From Porphyromonas crevioricanis (lineage in GTDB: Bacteria > Bacteroidota > Bacteroidia > Bacteroidales > Porphyromonadaceae), in NCBI RefSeq assembly GCF_900167225.1, contig NZ_FUXH01000010.1:1-64000 (forward strand): DNA of 64,000 nucleotides, written 5' to 3'. Position 1 is the stretch's first letter; each line of letters begins with the position of its first letter. The notes beneath the pieces are model-generated. The model did not search any database, was not told where the DNA came from, and saw nothing but the letters and a program-made list of their open reading frames with translations. Below, in pieces: positions 26,090 to 35,632 of the stretch. A program made the translations under genes and the position numbers.

Positions 26090-27514
26090 ATGTCTAAGAA
26101 GTCGAATAAACGATCCGAAGGATTGTCTCGGGAAAATCTCCCCAAAAAACATTCCAAGCTGCATTATGTCTGGGTATGGATATTGGTAAGCATTCGTTTC
26201 ATTACTCGCGATATGTGGCGTTTGCGGGATGATGAATTGAGGGGAATGAGAGGGGTATTGGCACGTATTCTGCGCCCGGTATGTGTATCTGCCAAGGCTT
26301 TTATAGATGACGGCCTTTTCTCTAAAGCTTCTGCTTTGACCTACGATACAATCCTTTCTATTGTACCCATGTTGGCTGTGCTTATCGGGATAGCCAAGGG
26401 TTTTGGGATACAGCAACTCTTATCGAATTTTCTATACACCTATCTGCCTTCTCACCACCAAGAGCTGAATAAGATCATGGGGTTTGTCGATAACTATTTC
26501 TCTCAAATTCAGGGAGGAGTATTTGTTGGTATTGGTCTGGTGATTTTGCTCTATACGGTGATCTCTCTAATTGTGTCTATCGAGGATACTTTCAATCGAA
26601 TTTGGCAATGTAGTTCGTCCAGACCGTGGGGACGTCGGATTGTGGATTATCTCGCCATTTTTATCATCATCCCTATCCTGATTACTTTTTCTTCCGGTCT
26701 TACCCTGGTGATGTCTACCGTTCGATCAGCATTGCCCATGCAGTACGGTTTGATTGCTCCGGCCTTGGAGTTTTTTCTCAACCTGACCCCTTTCTTTATC
26801 ATCATATTCATTTTCACAGCCTCTTATATGGCTTTGCCGAATACGAAGGTCAAGTTTTTTCCTGCGCTTATATCGGCAGTTTTGGCCGGAATAGCATTTC
26901 AGGTGCTGCAGGCTTTGTATATCAATGGGGTTATATGGATTTCTAAATACAACGCTATCTATGGTAGTTTTGCTGCTATCCCCTTGATGTTCATGTTTAT
27001 CCAAGTTTCTTGGGCAATTTGTCTTTTTGGGGCGCAGTTGGCTTTTTCGATACAGAATGTACGAAACTTTGCCTTTGAGCAAGACGCTCGCTCGATTTCC
27101 CGGCGTTACTTGGATTTTCTGACTATACTGGTTGCTTCGCGCATCGTTCAACGTTTCGACAATGTCCAGAACGATGAGCCTTATACAGCCGAAGAAATTT
27201 CGGCAGAGTGCAAAATCCCAATCAAATTGACCTCAAATATTATTCGCAGACTGCTCAAAATGGGCATTATCATAGAGGTTTTCTACAAACAAGAGCGAGA
27301 GGTCGGACATTACCATCCTGCCTTGGCTCCCGATATTCTCACTGTTGGCTATTTGATGCAGCGTATAGATAGCTTCGGCAGTGAGCGTTTCAGAGTAGAT
27401 AATGAGGGTGTCTACCGTGAGCTTTGGCAGGCTGTTTTGGCTTCCAGAGCAGGTTTTACTTCGATTGAAAATCAGACCTTACTCAGAGACCTTCGCTATG
27501 TTAGCGGATCTTAA
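26090..27514 (+). CDS. YihY/BrkB-family inner-membrane protein
   Basis: A 474-residue protein with a basic cytoplasmic N-terminus, six predicted membrane segments (about residues 75-310), and a C-terminal cytoplasmic winged-helix-like domain (YTAEEISAECKIPIKLTSNIIRRLLKMGII). The membrane part carries FSKASALTYDTILSIVPMLAVL and YNAIYGSFAAIPLMFMFIQVSWAICLFGAQL, which define the family. It was once annotated as RNase BN, wrongly. The ATG at 26090 is used; the upstream TTG lies in the rnpB terminator. Confidence 0.9.
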   Translation: MSKKSNKRSEGLSRENLPKKHSKLHYVWVWILVSIRFITRDMWRLRDDELRGMRGVLARILRPVCVSAKAFIDDGLFSKASALTYDTILSIVPMLAVLIGIAKGFGIQQLLSNFLYTYLPSHHQELNKIMGFVDNYFSQIQGGVFVGIGLVILLYTVISLIVSIEDTFNRIWQCSSSRPWGRRIVDYLAIFIIIPILITFSSGLTLVMSTVRSALPMQYGLIAPALEFFLNLTPFFIIIFIFTASYMALPNTKVKFFPALISAVLAGIAFQVLQALYINGVIWISKYNAIYGSFAAIPLMFMFIQVSWAICLFGAQLAFSIQNVRNFAFEQDARSISRRYLDFLTILVASRIVQRFDNVQNDEPYTAEEISAECKIPIKLTSNIIRRLLKMGIIIEVFYKQEREVGHYHPALAPDILTVGYLMQRIDSFGSERFRVDNEGVYRELWQAVLASRAGFTSIENQTLLRDLRYVSGS

Positions 27515-27566
27515 TACTACTGGATATTTATCAATCTTTCATACATAACTAAATTCTCAAGCTCTC

Positions 27567-28133
27567 ATGCTATACAGGATCATATTAGTAAGCGAAGAAG
27601 TGGACAACTTCCGTCGCGAGATCAAAATCAATACCGATGCTACTTTTGCCGATCTGCATACTGCTATCATGGATTGTTGTGGCTACAGTGATAAAGAAAT
27701 GAGTTCTTTCTTTATCTGTGACCAAGATTGGCAAAAAGAACAGGAGATCACACAAATCCCCATGGGTAGCTCCAGCGATATGGATGAATACGTAATGGAC
27801 GAAACCCGTTTGGAGGACTTGATAGAAGAGGTTGGCCAGCAGTTGATATTCGTCTACGATATGCTTTCCGAACGTTACTTCTGCATGAAGGTGGTAGAAT
27901 TGATCACTCGCGAAACCCTTGACAAGCCTATTTGTATTCTATCGCAAGGTGATGCTCCCAAGCAGACCTCTACTATCGAATTAGCCGGAATGCGGAGTGT
28001 CGCAACTCATACTGCAACCACAAATACGGCTGACGAACTGGGAGACGAAGATTTCTATGGAGATGAGGCTTACAACGAAGACGAACTCTTCAATTTGGAC
28101 GAAATACCAGCCGACTCAGCTGATCTTCTTTGA
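27567..28133 (+). CDS. pRiA4b ORF-3-like (IS1096 TnpR-like) domain protein
   Basis: A 188-residue acidic protein. MLYRIILVSEEVDNFRREIKINTDATFADLHTAI at the start matches the plasmid pRiA4b ORF-3-like domain, a fold also seen in passengers of IS1096. The last 40 residues are almost all Asp, Glu and small residues (ADELGDEDFYGDEAYNEDELFNLDE). In Bacteroidales it is a chromosomal protein. Despite the name there is no sign of a transposon. It is 21 bp before miaA and probably shares its transcript. Confidence 0.82.
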   Translation: MLYRIILVSEEVDNFRREIKINTDATFADLHTAIMDCCGYSDKEMSSFFICDQDWQKEQEITQIPMGSSSDMDEYVMDETRLEDLIEEVGQQLIFVYDMLSERYFCMKVVELITRETLDKPICILSQGDAPKQTSTIELAGMRSVATHTATTNTADELGDEDFYGDEAYNEDELFNLDEIPADSADLL

Positions 28134-28154
28134 ATACAGCAAGAGACAAGTCGT

Positions 28155-29087
28155 ATGAGTACACAGGCCGATCGCCCGTTATTGATTGTGCTCACCGGAC
28201 CTACCGGGATTGGCAAGTCGGCTTTGGCTTTGACTTTGGCTCAGAAGATTGGATGTAGCATTGTCTCAGCTGATTCTCGCCAAGTATACAAACAAATTCC
28301 CATAGGAACGGCAGCCCCTTCCCCAGCGGATTTGGCTGCCGTTCCCCATTATTTTGTAGGCTGCAGAGATGTATGGGAGGCTTACAGTGCAGCTGACTAC
28401 GAAACTGACGTTCTGAAGCTTTTACCTCTCTTATTTAGAGAAAAAACAAAACAGCTCCTCTGTGGAGGTTCGATGATGTATGTAGATGCGGTTTGTAGCG
28501 GAATAGATTTCATCCCATCTATTCCTCAAGAGCTTCGCTCAGCTCTTTGGCGTAGGTTCGAGACAGAAGGAGTCGAACCCCTTGCCGAAGAGCTTTTTCG
28601 TGTTGATCCGGAATATCTGAAACGGATAGATCCTCGCAATCACAAGCGCATTATCCATGCCTTGGAGGTGTTTCATGCCTCGGGCAAGCCATACTCCTCT
28701 TTCCATACGCACAAATCCGTAAAACGTCCCTTCGATACACTCAAGATATGTCTCACGATGGAGCGCGAACAGCTGTATCGACGCATTAACCAGCGCGTCG
28801 ATTTAATGATGACGCAGGGGCTGGAAGAGGAAGCCCGGGCCGTGTGGCCGTATCGTTCGCTCAATGCTTTGAATACCCTCGGATACAAAGAAATGTTTGC
28901 CTATTTTGATGGGCAAATTACCCTTGACGAGGCGGTGGATTTGATACGGAGAAATAGTCGCCACTATGCTCGCAAACAATTGGCTTGGTGGAGACGGGAT
29001 CCTGAAATGAATTTTGTAAAGATAAGGGAGGATGCTTCCGCAATGAAGATTATAGAGGAGCTGCTGGAAGCTCAATCGCCTACATAG
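28155..29087 (+). CDS. miaA: tRNA dimethylallyltransferase
   Basis: MiaA adds a dimethylallyl group to A37 of tRNAs reading UNN codons; the donor DMAPP is made by IspH, also in this window. The 310-residue protein has the P-loop GPTGIGKS (15-22), SADSRQVYKQIPIGTAAPS, and the RRNSRHYARKQLAWWRRDP-type region near the C-terminus. Followed after 15 bp by the Plug-type gene. Confidence 0.96.
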   Translation: MSTQADRPLLIVLTGPTGIGKSALALTLAQKIGCSIVSADSRQVYKQIPIGTAAPSPADLAAVPHYFVGCRDVWEAYSAADYETDVLKLLPLLFREKTKQLLCGGSMMYVDAVCSGIDFIPSIPQELRSALWRRFETEGVEPLAEELFRVDPEYLKRIDPRNHKRIIHALEVFHASGKPYSSFHTHKSVKRPFDTLKICLTMEREQLYRRINQRVDLMMTQGLEEEARAVWPYRSLNALNTLGYKEMFAYFDGQITLDEAVDLIRRNSRHYARKQLAWWRRDPEMNFVKIREDASAMKIIEELLEAQSPT

Positions 29088-29102
29088 AACAACTGGGAAG
29101 AT

Positions 29103-30368
29103 ATGGCAATTAGAGTTTTACTGCTCAACGTTGTGCTGCTGTTTGTCTCTTTTACTTCTGTTGCTCAGGAAAAGAGACAAGTTGCAGGAGTACAGACCAG
29201 ATTGTTGGGCACATCTCAAGAGCGGCCGGTAGTCTACTATCATTTGAATTCGGAGGAGCATATTGATATCGGTTTTGATTTGATCGGGGATGATAATGTG
29301 TCTCTCTACTATCGTATTTACAGACTACCGAAAGGAGAAGAAGCCGAATTGCCTCCAATACAGTACCTCAGCAATTCATGGCCGGTAGAAGTTTCCGGCG
29401 GTAGGCATTCTCGTTCGACTCGTATCCCATATGTCCATTATGAAATACAGATCCCGAACGAAAAGGTAAGTCCTCTGATGAGTGGGTTCTATATTTTGGA
29501 GGTATATAGCAATGATACAGACTATTCGAGAGGAGAGGGACTTGTGCGTGTCCCATTCACTGTAGTAGAGCCATTTCTGGATGTAGATTTGGAGTTTCAG
29601 TCTTTCAATATCGAGGGAGATCTTTCGCAAGATCAAGAAGTTGCGGTAACCGTACAAGACGAAGACTCCAAGCTGCTAAAAAATCCGCAAGACATCACAG
29701 TGGAAGTCTGGAAAAACTATGCCGAAGATTACAGGGAGCTTTCCATTCCTTCCCAGATTCATTCGGATAAGATCGTGTACGATGCCAGACGGGCGGCCAT
29801 CTTTAGAGGCGGCAGTGAATACGAACATTTCGATTTGCTGGACATTTCCTCCGGTTCCATGTTAGGGATCGATAGCGTGGTATTGGCCTCCAATGGTTAT
29901 CATGTTTATTTGCCGATGGGGCACAACAGAATAGATAGACCTTATATTTTCCAGCCAGATTTGGATGGAAAAAGAAAAATCCGCTCCACGGCCTATGGTG
30001 TATCACTTCCAGAGTTGGAGGGAGAATACTACACTGTTCATTTTGCTCTCGAATACGAGCCGGTCAAAGCAGAACTTCGGTCTGGATGTGTCTTCCGGCT
30101 TGCTGGGGAGGCTTTCTGTTTTTTCCCCGAAAGGACGACTATGCAGATAGATGAGCGTAATGGCACTGCCTATTGCTCTGTTCTTCTCAAGCAGGGTTAT
30201 GTAGAATATGCCTACACAGCTCAAGATCGTTCCGGTTTACTTCATCACATGGGAGGAGAACATCGGCAGACCAGCAACACATACACGGCTTTTGTCGTGG
30301 CTGATTCTCCTAACGAGGATTCCTACCGTATCGTTGGCGCTACTGTTCAGCGCTACATGGGGTTGTGA
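29103..30368 (+). CDS. Type IX secretion system Plug-type protein (DUF5103)
   Basis: A 421-residue exported protein with a signal peptide (1-21, cleavage SVA-QE). It is predicted to be all-beta and shows the DUF5103 features NVSLYYRIYRLP and the IPYVHYEIQIPNEKVSPLMSGFYILEVY segment. This family includes the Plug protein found to close the SprA channel of the type IX secretion translocon in Flavobacterium. Its role in Porphyromonas is inferred. The link to miaA is positional only. Confidence 0.8.
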   Translation: MAIRVLLLNVVLLFVSFTSVAQEKRQVAGVQTRLLGTSQERPVVYYHLNSEEHIDIGFDLIGDDNVSLYYRIYRLPKGEEAELPPIQYLSNSWPVEVSGGRHSRSTRIPYVHYEIQIPNEKVSPLMSGFYILEVYSNDTDYSRGEGLVRVPFTVVEPFLDVDLEFQSFNIEGDLSQDQEVAVTVQDEDSKLLKNPQDITVEVWKNYAEDYRELSIPSQIHSDKIVYDARRAAIFRGGSEYEHFDLLDISSGSMLGIDSVVLASNGYHVYLPMGHNRIDRPYIFQPDLDGKRKIRSTAYGVSLPELEGEYYTVHFALEYEPVKAELRSGCVFRLAGEAFCFFPERTTMQIDERNGTAYCSVLLKQGYVEYAYTAQDRSGLLHHMGGEHRQTSNTYTAFVVADSPNEDSYRIVGATVQRYMGL

Positions 30369-30378
30369 GGGAGGTACA

Positions 30379-30400
30379 TCCGGGAAAGAAGATTCCCGGA
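30379..30400. terminator. Hairpin between converging genes
   Basis: TCCGGGAA (30379-30386) / TTCCCGGA (30393-30400), perfect 8-bp stem. No adjacent T-run, so termination is uncertain. Confidence 0.4.
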
Positions 30401-30429
30401 GGGGGAGAGAATCGTAGTGATTTCTTTTT

Positions 30430-31149
30430 TTAAGGAATAGAAAGGGGATTGGGTGATGTTCCCGAGAGAGTTGTTTGCAGGATTGAAACTTCGAGGTAGA
30501 GGGATCGCAACATCTCTGCCAGTGTATCCGCAGCCAATGCCAGCCTGTTTCTACCGTCCGGCAGCTTCTCTGCTCCGAAGTCATTAATGAAAATGAGTGT
30601 ATCTCGTGTTTCCTCTCTTACTTTGGTTCGTTCGTGGTCGCTTGTGGGAGTAGCAAACGGGCCTTGTTCATCCACATAGGTCGGCAGACCTTCTATATTA
30701 AGTGTGCCACGTCCGATTCCCTCGAACTCGTCTTCGGCCGTTCCTCTTCGCAACAAGACGTTACCACCCACAGCACTGTAATCAAAAACTCCGATAGAGA
30801 AGCCGGTGGTAATTGAGATTACATTGCCTATGTCTACCAGTGGATTGACAAAGTATAGCCCATGTCCTAATGTGAGTCTGCGACAAAGTTGCTCGGCTGC
30901 AGGTCTGTAGCGATTGGGATCTTTGCCCAAAGCTTTGTAGGCTTTCCTTGTAGCAGCAATGGCCGCACGCTGCTTTATTTCGGCTGTTTCGTATCTCTGC
31001 TTTAGGAGATCTCCCGCTTCTTTCAATAGCTGTTCCACCGTAGGGGAGGTCTCGCCCCTCTCAGTCAAACCTCTTGCCACAGTCACAGATACACGAAACT
31101 CCGGAACTCGCTCGATGAAAAACTGATCGAAAGTTAATGTCTTAGGCAT
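30430..31149 (-). CDS. B3/4 tRNA-binding-domain protein
   Basis: A 239-residue stand-alone protein resembling the B3/B4 (editing) domain of phenylalanyl-tRNA synthetase beta chain: ATRKAYKALGKDPNRYRPAAEQLCRR, NPLVDIGNVISITTGFSIGVFDY, and GEG-like EFEGIGRGTLNIEGLP. Such proteins may bind or deacylate aminoacyl-tRNA, but no activity is shown. The ATG at 31149 is preferred over a TTG two codons upstream. It lies 2 bp after obg and is the last gene of hpt-adk-obg. Confidence 0.85.
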   Translation of the reverse strand: MPKTLTFDQFFIERVPEFRVSVTVARGLTERGETSPTVEQLLKEAGDLLKQRYETAEIKQRAAIAATRKAYKALGKDPNRYRPAAEQLCRRLTLGHGLYFVNPLVDIGNVISITTGFSIGVFDYSAVGGNVLLRRGTAEDEFEGIGRGTLNIEGLPTYVDEQGPFATPTSDHERTKVREETRDTLIFINDFGAEKLPDGRNRLALAADTLAEMLRSLYLEVSILQTTLSGTSPNPLSIP

Positions 31150-31151
31150 TG

Positions 31152-32303
31152 TCAATCTTCCCAGTCTACTTCTATCAAATCGTCATCTTCCTCCCAATCA
31201 TCATCCTCAATTTCGTTTTCCGGAGGGGTCAGCTCTTCGTCTTCTTCCCATACGATCTTGGTGAGGTCTAAGTTTTGCTTGATAATTTCATCGGGTTCGT
31301 GTAGACTCTCTTTGCTAAGTGTTTCCCACAGGAGATCCTTTAGCTTATCCAAGCCTTTTTGAGCAACGGAGGAGATGAAGACGACGGGTAAATCTGTTGG
31401 GAGATCTTCACAAAGCATTTCCTGCAACTCTTCGTCTATCAGGTCGCACTTAGTAACAGCGAGTACACGGTGCTTATGGGCAAGCTCAGGATTATATTGT
31501 GTCAGCTCTTTTATAAGCGTTTCGTATTCTTTTCCAATATGCTCGGTGTCGGCTGGTACCATTATTAGCAATGTAGCATTGCGCTCTATGTGACGCAAAA
31601 ACTCCAGGCCTAAACCTTTTCCCTCTGCGGCTCCTTCTATGATACCGGGGATATCCGCCATTACGAAAGATTTCCCATCCCGGTAGGCTACGATACCCAA
31701 ACTTGGCTCAAGGGTTGTGAAAGGGTAGTCTGCTATTTTTGGCTTGGCAGCCGTAAGTACGGATATAAGGGTTGATTTTCCTGCATTGGGTAGACCGACC
31801 AAGCCTACATCTGCCAACATTTTCAGCTGCAGGATGATCGTGAGTTCCTGTGAAGGTTCTCCGGGTTGGGCGTACCGTGGAGCTTGGTTGGTCGAAGACT
31901 TAAAAAAGGTATTTCCCTTACCTCCTTTGCCTCCTTTTAGCAATCGTATCTCTTGGCCATGTTCTTTAAGATCAGCGATGTAACTACCATCTTCGGCATT
32001 GTATATCACTGTTCCGAGCGGTACTTCTATCACCCTGTCTTCTCCATCCGATCCGGTGCATTTGTTTGCTCCTCCCGACATCCCGTTCGTTGCTAAGATG
32101 TGTCTATCGAACTTTAGATGTAATAAGGTCCAATAGTTGCGGTTGGCTCGGATATATACATGTCCTCCACGTCCTCCATCGCCACCATCGGGACCTCCTT
32201 TGGGGATATATTTCTCACGTCGAAAGTGTCGAGAGCCTCGTCCTCCTTTGCCCGAACGACAATAAATCTTGACGTAGTCTACAAAGTTGCTGCCTTTGGC
32301 CAT
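31152..32303 (-). CDS. obg: GTPase Obg
   Basis: Obg is an essential GTPase acting in 50S maturation and stress response. The 383-residue protein has a glycine-rich Obg fold ([28 protein letters not shown]), a G domain with GLPNAGKST, the G2 region [23 protein letters not shown] and TKCDLID, and a short, very acidic tail (about 35 residues of mostly D/E). It lacks the longer OCT domain of Gram-positive Obg. Confidence 0.96.
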   Translation of the reverse strand: MAKGSNFVDYVKIYCRSGKGGRGSRHFRREKYIPKGGPDGGDGGRGGHVYIRANRNYWTLLHLKFDRHILATNGMSGGANKCTGSDGEDRVIEVPLGTVIYNAEDGSYIADLKEHGQEIRLLKGGKGGKGNTFFKSSTNQAPRYAQPGEPSQELTIILQLKMLADVGLVGLPNAGKSTLISVLTAAKPKIADYPFTTLEPSLGIVAYRDGKSFVMADIPGIIEGAAEGKGLGLEFLRHIERNATLLIMVPADTEHIGKEYETLIKELTQYNPELAHKHRVLAVTKCDLIDEELQEMLCEDLPTDLPVVFISSVAQKGLDKLKDLLWETLSKESLHEPDEIIKQNLDLTKIVWEEDEELTPPENEIEDDDWEEDDDLIEVDWED

Positions 32304-32312
32304 ATGCCTGTC

Positions 32313-32891
32313 TTAGTTGCTGTTTAGCTGGTCTATCTCTTTGCGTATGCGTTCGGCAATCTGCTCTATTGTGCCAACCCCGTCTACACTGCGGTGTTTG
32401 CCTTTCTTCTTGTAGTAGTCCGCAATAGAGGCTGTTTGGTCGTAGTAGACGGAGAGACGCTTGTTTACGGTATCCAGATTGTCATCGGATCGTCCCGAGG
32501 CCTTTCCTCTTTCCAGAATGCGCTCGATAAGCACCTTCTCCGGTACTTCCAATTCTATCATCAGATCTACTTGTGTGCCGTGTTTCCCTAAGAGATCGCA
32601 GAGAGCATCGGCTTGCGCTACTGTGCGTGGGAACCCATCGAAAATGATCCCTTTGGCATCCTTATGGGCTTCCAGCACATGTTCGATCATTCCTATGATA
32701 GTGGAGTCAGGAACAAGCTGCCCCTGATCAATGTACGTCTTGGCTATCTGTCCAAGCTCTGTATTTTGGGCTATTTCGGCTCTTAACAGATCGCCTGTGG
32801 AAATGTGGTTGTATCCATAATGCGAGATTAACAACTCGCTCTGAGTCCCCTTGCCCGAACCGGGGGCTCCGAAGATAATAACGATTCTCAT
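32313..32891 (-). CDS. adk: Adenylate kinase
   Basis: Adk interconverts AMP, ADP and ATP. At 192 residues it is the short-lid type: P-loop GAPGSGKGTQ (8-17), AMP-site motif STGDLLRAEIAQNTELG, GFPRTVAQADAL, and a compact lid GRASGRSDD-like segment (GKASGRSDDN). It overlaps the hpt stop by 4 bp. Confidence 0.97.
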   Translation of the reverse strand: MRIVIIFGAPGSGKGTQSELLISHYGYNHISTGDLLRAEIAQNTELGQIAKTYIDQGQLVPDSTIIGMIEHVLEAHKDAKGIIFDGFPRTVAQADALCDLLGKHGTQVDLMIELEVPEKVLIERILERGKASGRSDDNLDTVNKRLSVYYDQTASIADYYKKKGKHRSVDGVGTIEQIAERIRKEIDQLNSN

Positions 32892-33424
32892 TCTTTTATC
32901 TTATAAATGTCGTTATACATGCGTCCCAAATCATCATAGTCCAATCCGTGTCCTACGATAAATTCGTTGGCAATATTGAGCCCGATATAATCCGTCTCTA
33001 CATCGCATTTCTTGGCATCAGGTTTGCAAAGCATGGCTGCTATCACAACCTGTTTGGCCCCCAATTCGTAGAAGCGTCTTTTGACATTCATCATTGTGAA
33101 TCCGGTATCGATCAAGTCTTCGAGTATCACCACTGTGCGTCCCTCCAGAGACTGTGTTACCGGCATTACTTCCTTGAGCTCGAATGTTGAGGAAGTACCG
33201 CTGTATGAGGAGTAGCGAGCAAAGGCAACTTCATAGCCATCATTGAGTCTCTGCATCAGCTCTGATGCAAACATAAACGAGCCATTCATGATGCAGACGA
33301 AGAGAGGGTTTTGGTCTCCCAAATCCCGTCTAATGTCTTCTGCCATACGATCTAATGCTTTGTTGATCTCTTCGGAGGAGATATATAACTCGAATACTTT
33401 ATCCTTTAGCCGAATTTCTTTCAT
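32888..33424 (-). CDS. hpt: Hypoxanthine phosphoribosyltransferase
   Basis: Purine salvage enzyme converting hypoxanthine or guanine plus PRPP to IMP or GMP. The 178-residue product has CIMNGSFMFASEL and the PRPP-binding motif VVILEDLIDTGFTM, and ends with FIVGHGLDYDDLGRMY. First gene of the hpt-adk-obg-B3/4 cluster, behind a minus-strand TACCTTTG box at 33451-33458. guaA, another GMP-forming gene, diverges from it across the repeat array. Confidence 0.95.
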   Translation of the reverse strand: MKEIRLKDKVFELYISSEEINKALDRMAEDIRRDLGDQNPLFVCIMNGSFMFASELMQRLNDGYEVAFARYSSYSGTSSTFELKEVMPVTQSLEGRTVVILEDLIDTGFTMMNVKRRFYELGAKQVVIAAMLCKPDAKKCDVETDYIGLNIANEFIVGHGLDYDDLGRMYNDIYKIKE

Positions 33425-33450
33425 GGAGTAATATAACTATCATTGCCTCA

Positions 33451-33458
33451 CAAAGGTA
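33451..33458 (-). promoter_or_regulatory. -7 box TACCTTTG for hpt
   Basis: Perfect TAnnTTTG on the minus strand 27 nt before the hpt ATG. No -33 TTTG match. Confidence 0.5.
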
Positions 33459-33625
33459 GTTAAAAAGAGAGCGTCTGCCTTGTTTTGCTCGACTGCGACT
33501 TCCCAGAGAGGGAGAGTTGTATTTTATTCCAGACTCTGTCCCTGGAGCTTTGGGGAGAAACTGTCGGTGCATTGGATTCCTGTTGAGTTTCACCGGAGTT
33601 GGGAATGGACCTGTTTTTTGTAAGC

Positions 33626-33887
33626 CTCGGTATCTTTTTGTCGATTGCTCGGTATTCTTTCCGGGAAGCACCCAATGAGAGCGTCAAAAGCAATAAAGCT
33701 TTTGTCCGAAAGCAATAAAGCTTTTTGAAGAAAGCAATAAAGCTTTTTGGAGAAAGCAATAAAGCTTTTGACGGATTACTCGGCATCTTTTCCGAAAAGC
33801 TCCTAATTAGCGTATGAAAAGCACCTAAGCTTTCGATTGATCGCTCGGTATCTCTTTGTCGATTGCTCAGTATCTTTTTCACCGTTG
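33626..33887. repeat. 22-bp-period minisatellite upstream of guaA
   Basis: Twelve consecutive units of 22 bp (two of 21) start at 33626, 33648, 33670, 33692, 33714, 33736, 33758, 33779, 33801, 33823, 33844 and 33866. The four central units begin AATAAAGCTTTT and the first three of them end in AAAGC, so that each unit junction (AAAGC-AATAAA-GCTTT) can form a hairpin. Outer units are of two further types, CTCGGTATC and CTCGGCATC variants. No unique spacers separate units, so it is not CRISPR. It resembles minisatellite-containing MITEs (BrickBuilt) that I recall from P. gingivalis. Confidence 0.85.
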
Positions 33888-34006
33888 CTATAAGGGGAGC
33901 AAGGAATAATACCTCCCTCTTTGAGACTATATATATGGCGCGATACTCAATTGAGCCTACAACCCATTCCCAATTGGGAGGAAAACTGAGGATTGGTGAC
34001 ATTGAT

Positions 34007-34014
34007 TACCTTTG
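34007..34014 (+). promoter_or_regulatory. -7 box TACCTTTG for guaA
   Basis: Perfect TAnnTTTG, 34 nt before the guaA ATG. No -33 TTTG box at normal spacing. Confidence 0.5.
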
Positions 34015-34047
34015 CCGGAGCAATTAAGTCATTACTCACCAATAGCA

Positions 34048-35568
34048 ATGCAAGAAAAAATACTCATCTTGGATTTCGGGTCACAAACTACTCAATTGAT
34101 CGGGCGTCGTATCCGTGATCTTGGTACGTATTGTGAGATTGTACCTTACAATAAGTTGCCGAATTCATTCGAAGGCATTAAAGGTGTTATTCTGTCAGGG
34201 AGTCCCTACTCGGTTTACGATCCTCACGCATTTAGAGTGGATCTCTCTGCCATACGTGGGCATTTACCTTTGTTGGGTATTTGCTATGGAGCACAAAGCC
34301 TCGTAAATCAGTCTGGAGGAAAAGTAGAGCCAGCCGATAGTCGCGAGTATGGTCGTGCGGCTTTGTGCATAGATAAAAAAGATGACCTTCTTCTGAAAGG
34401 CTTAAAAGACAAAAGCGTTGTATGGATGTCTCATGGAGATACTATTACTTCCTTGCCTGAAGAATTTGAATTGATTGCTTCTACTTCCGATGTCCCTAAT
34501 GCTGCTTTTAAGATCCGAGGAGAACAGACTTGGGGTGTCCAATTTCATCCGGAGGCTCACCATTCGGAAGAGGGTAAGGTCTTGATCGGTAACTTTATTG
34601 ATATATGTGGCGTGCGAAACAATTGGTCGGCACAAAGCTTTATTGAGCAGACCGTTCAAGAGCTCAAAGATCAATTGGGTCAGGACAAAGTCATCTTGGC
34701 TCTGTCCGGAGGTGTCGATAGTTCTGTATGTGCAGTATTGCTCAATAGAGCCATTGGAGATCGCCTTACCTGTATATTCGTAGACCATGGTTTGCTCCGG
34801 AAAGGAGAAGCACAGAAAGTCTTAGCCGATTATGAGCACCTGGGATTGAATGTAATAGGGGTGGATGCCTCGAAAAAATTCTACAAAGCACTGAATGGTG
34901 TTACGGATCCTGAACAAAAGAGGAAAATCATTGGAAAGGGATTCATAGAAGTATTTGATGAGGAGGCCCGCAAACTGGAAGGCATCAAGTGGCTGGGGCA
35001 GGGAACGATCTACCCCGATGTGATAGAGTCTGTCAATATCACCGGAATGGTAATTAAGAGTCATCACAATGTGGGGGGATTGCCCGAGAAGATGAACTTG
35101 AAGTTAGTCGAACCCCTGCGAGCTCTATTTAAGGACGAAGTGCGAAGAGTCGGCTTAGAGTTGGGAATGATGCCACACTTGATTCATCGCCATCCTTTCC
35201 CCGGTCCCGGTCTGGGCATACGTATCCTGGGTGAGATTACACCAGAGAAGGTGCGTATCTTGCAGGAGGCAGATGATATCTATATGTCTATGATGCGTGC
35301 CGAGGGTTTGTATGATCAAGTTTGGCAAGCCGGAGCTATCCTGCTTCCGATTCGTTCGGTAGGAGTGATGGGAGACGAACGCACCTACGATTATACGATA
35401 GCCCTTCGGGCTGTATCTTCTGTTGATGCCATGAGTGCTGACTGGTGCAGGCTCCCATATGAGTTTTTGGCCAAGGTATCTAACGAGATTATCAATAAAG
35501 TTCGTGGCGTGAATCGTTGCGTTTACGATATTTCTTCCAAACCACCCAGTACAATCGAGTGGGAGTAG
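34048..35568 (+). CDS. guaA: GMP synthase (glutamine-hydrolysing)
   Basis: GuaA aminates XMP to GMP. The 506-residue protein combines an N-terminal class I amidotransferase (nucleophile C79 in GICYGA, HPEAHH) with the ATP-pyrophosphatase domain (LSGGVDSSV) and a C-terminal dimerisation domain ending in STIEWE. The ATG at 34048 ([13 protein letters not shown]) is used; the longer frame has no ATG start. Length is normal. Confidence 0.97.
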   Translation: MQEKILILDFGSQTTQLIGRRIRDLGTYCEIVPYNKLPNSFEGIKGVILSGSPYSVYDPHAFRVDLSAIRGHLPLLGICYGAQSLVNQSGGKVEPADSREYGRAALCIDKKDDLLLKGLKDKSVVWMSHGDTITSLPEEFELIASTSDVPNAAFKIRGEQTWGVQFHPEAHHSEEGKVLIGNFIDICGVRNNWSAQSFIEQTVQELKDQLGQDKVILALSGGVDSSVCAVLLNRAIGDRLTCIFVDHGLLRKGEAQKVLADYEHLGLNVIGVDASKKFYKALNGVTDPEQKRKIIGKGFIEVFDEEARKLEGIKWLGQGTIYPDVIESVNITGMVIKSHHNVGGLPEKMNLKLVEPLRALFKDEVRRVGLELGMMPHLIHRHPFPGPGLGIRILGEITPEKVRILQEADDIYMSMMRAEGLYDQVWQAGAILLPIRSVGVMGDERTYDYTIALRAVSSVDAMSADWCRLPYEFLAKVSNEIINKVRGVNRCVYDISSKPPSTIEWE

Positions 35569-35632
35569 ATCCCTCTGTCAGGTGATTTTTTTCATAAGGT
35601 ACACAGTCGAAAAACTATACTGATATAATAAA

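Noticed and set aside
27567-28133. Transposon passenger gene based on the IS1096 TnpR-like name
   Set aside because: No transposase or terminal repeats nearby; the gene lies in a conserved-looking housekeeping operon.
33626-33887. Possible CRISPR array
   Set aside because: Units are contiguous with no unique spacers, units differ among themselves, and no cas genes are present.
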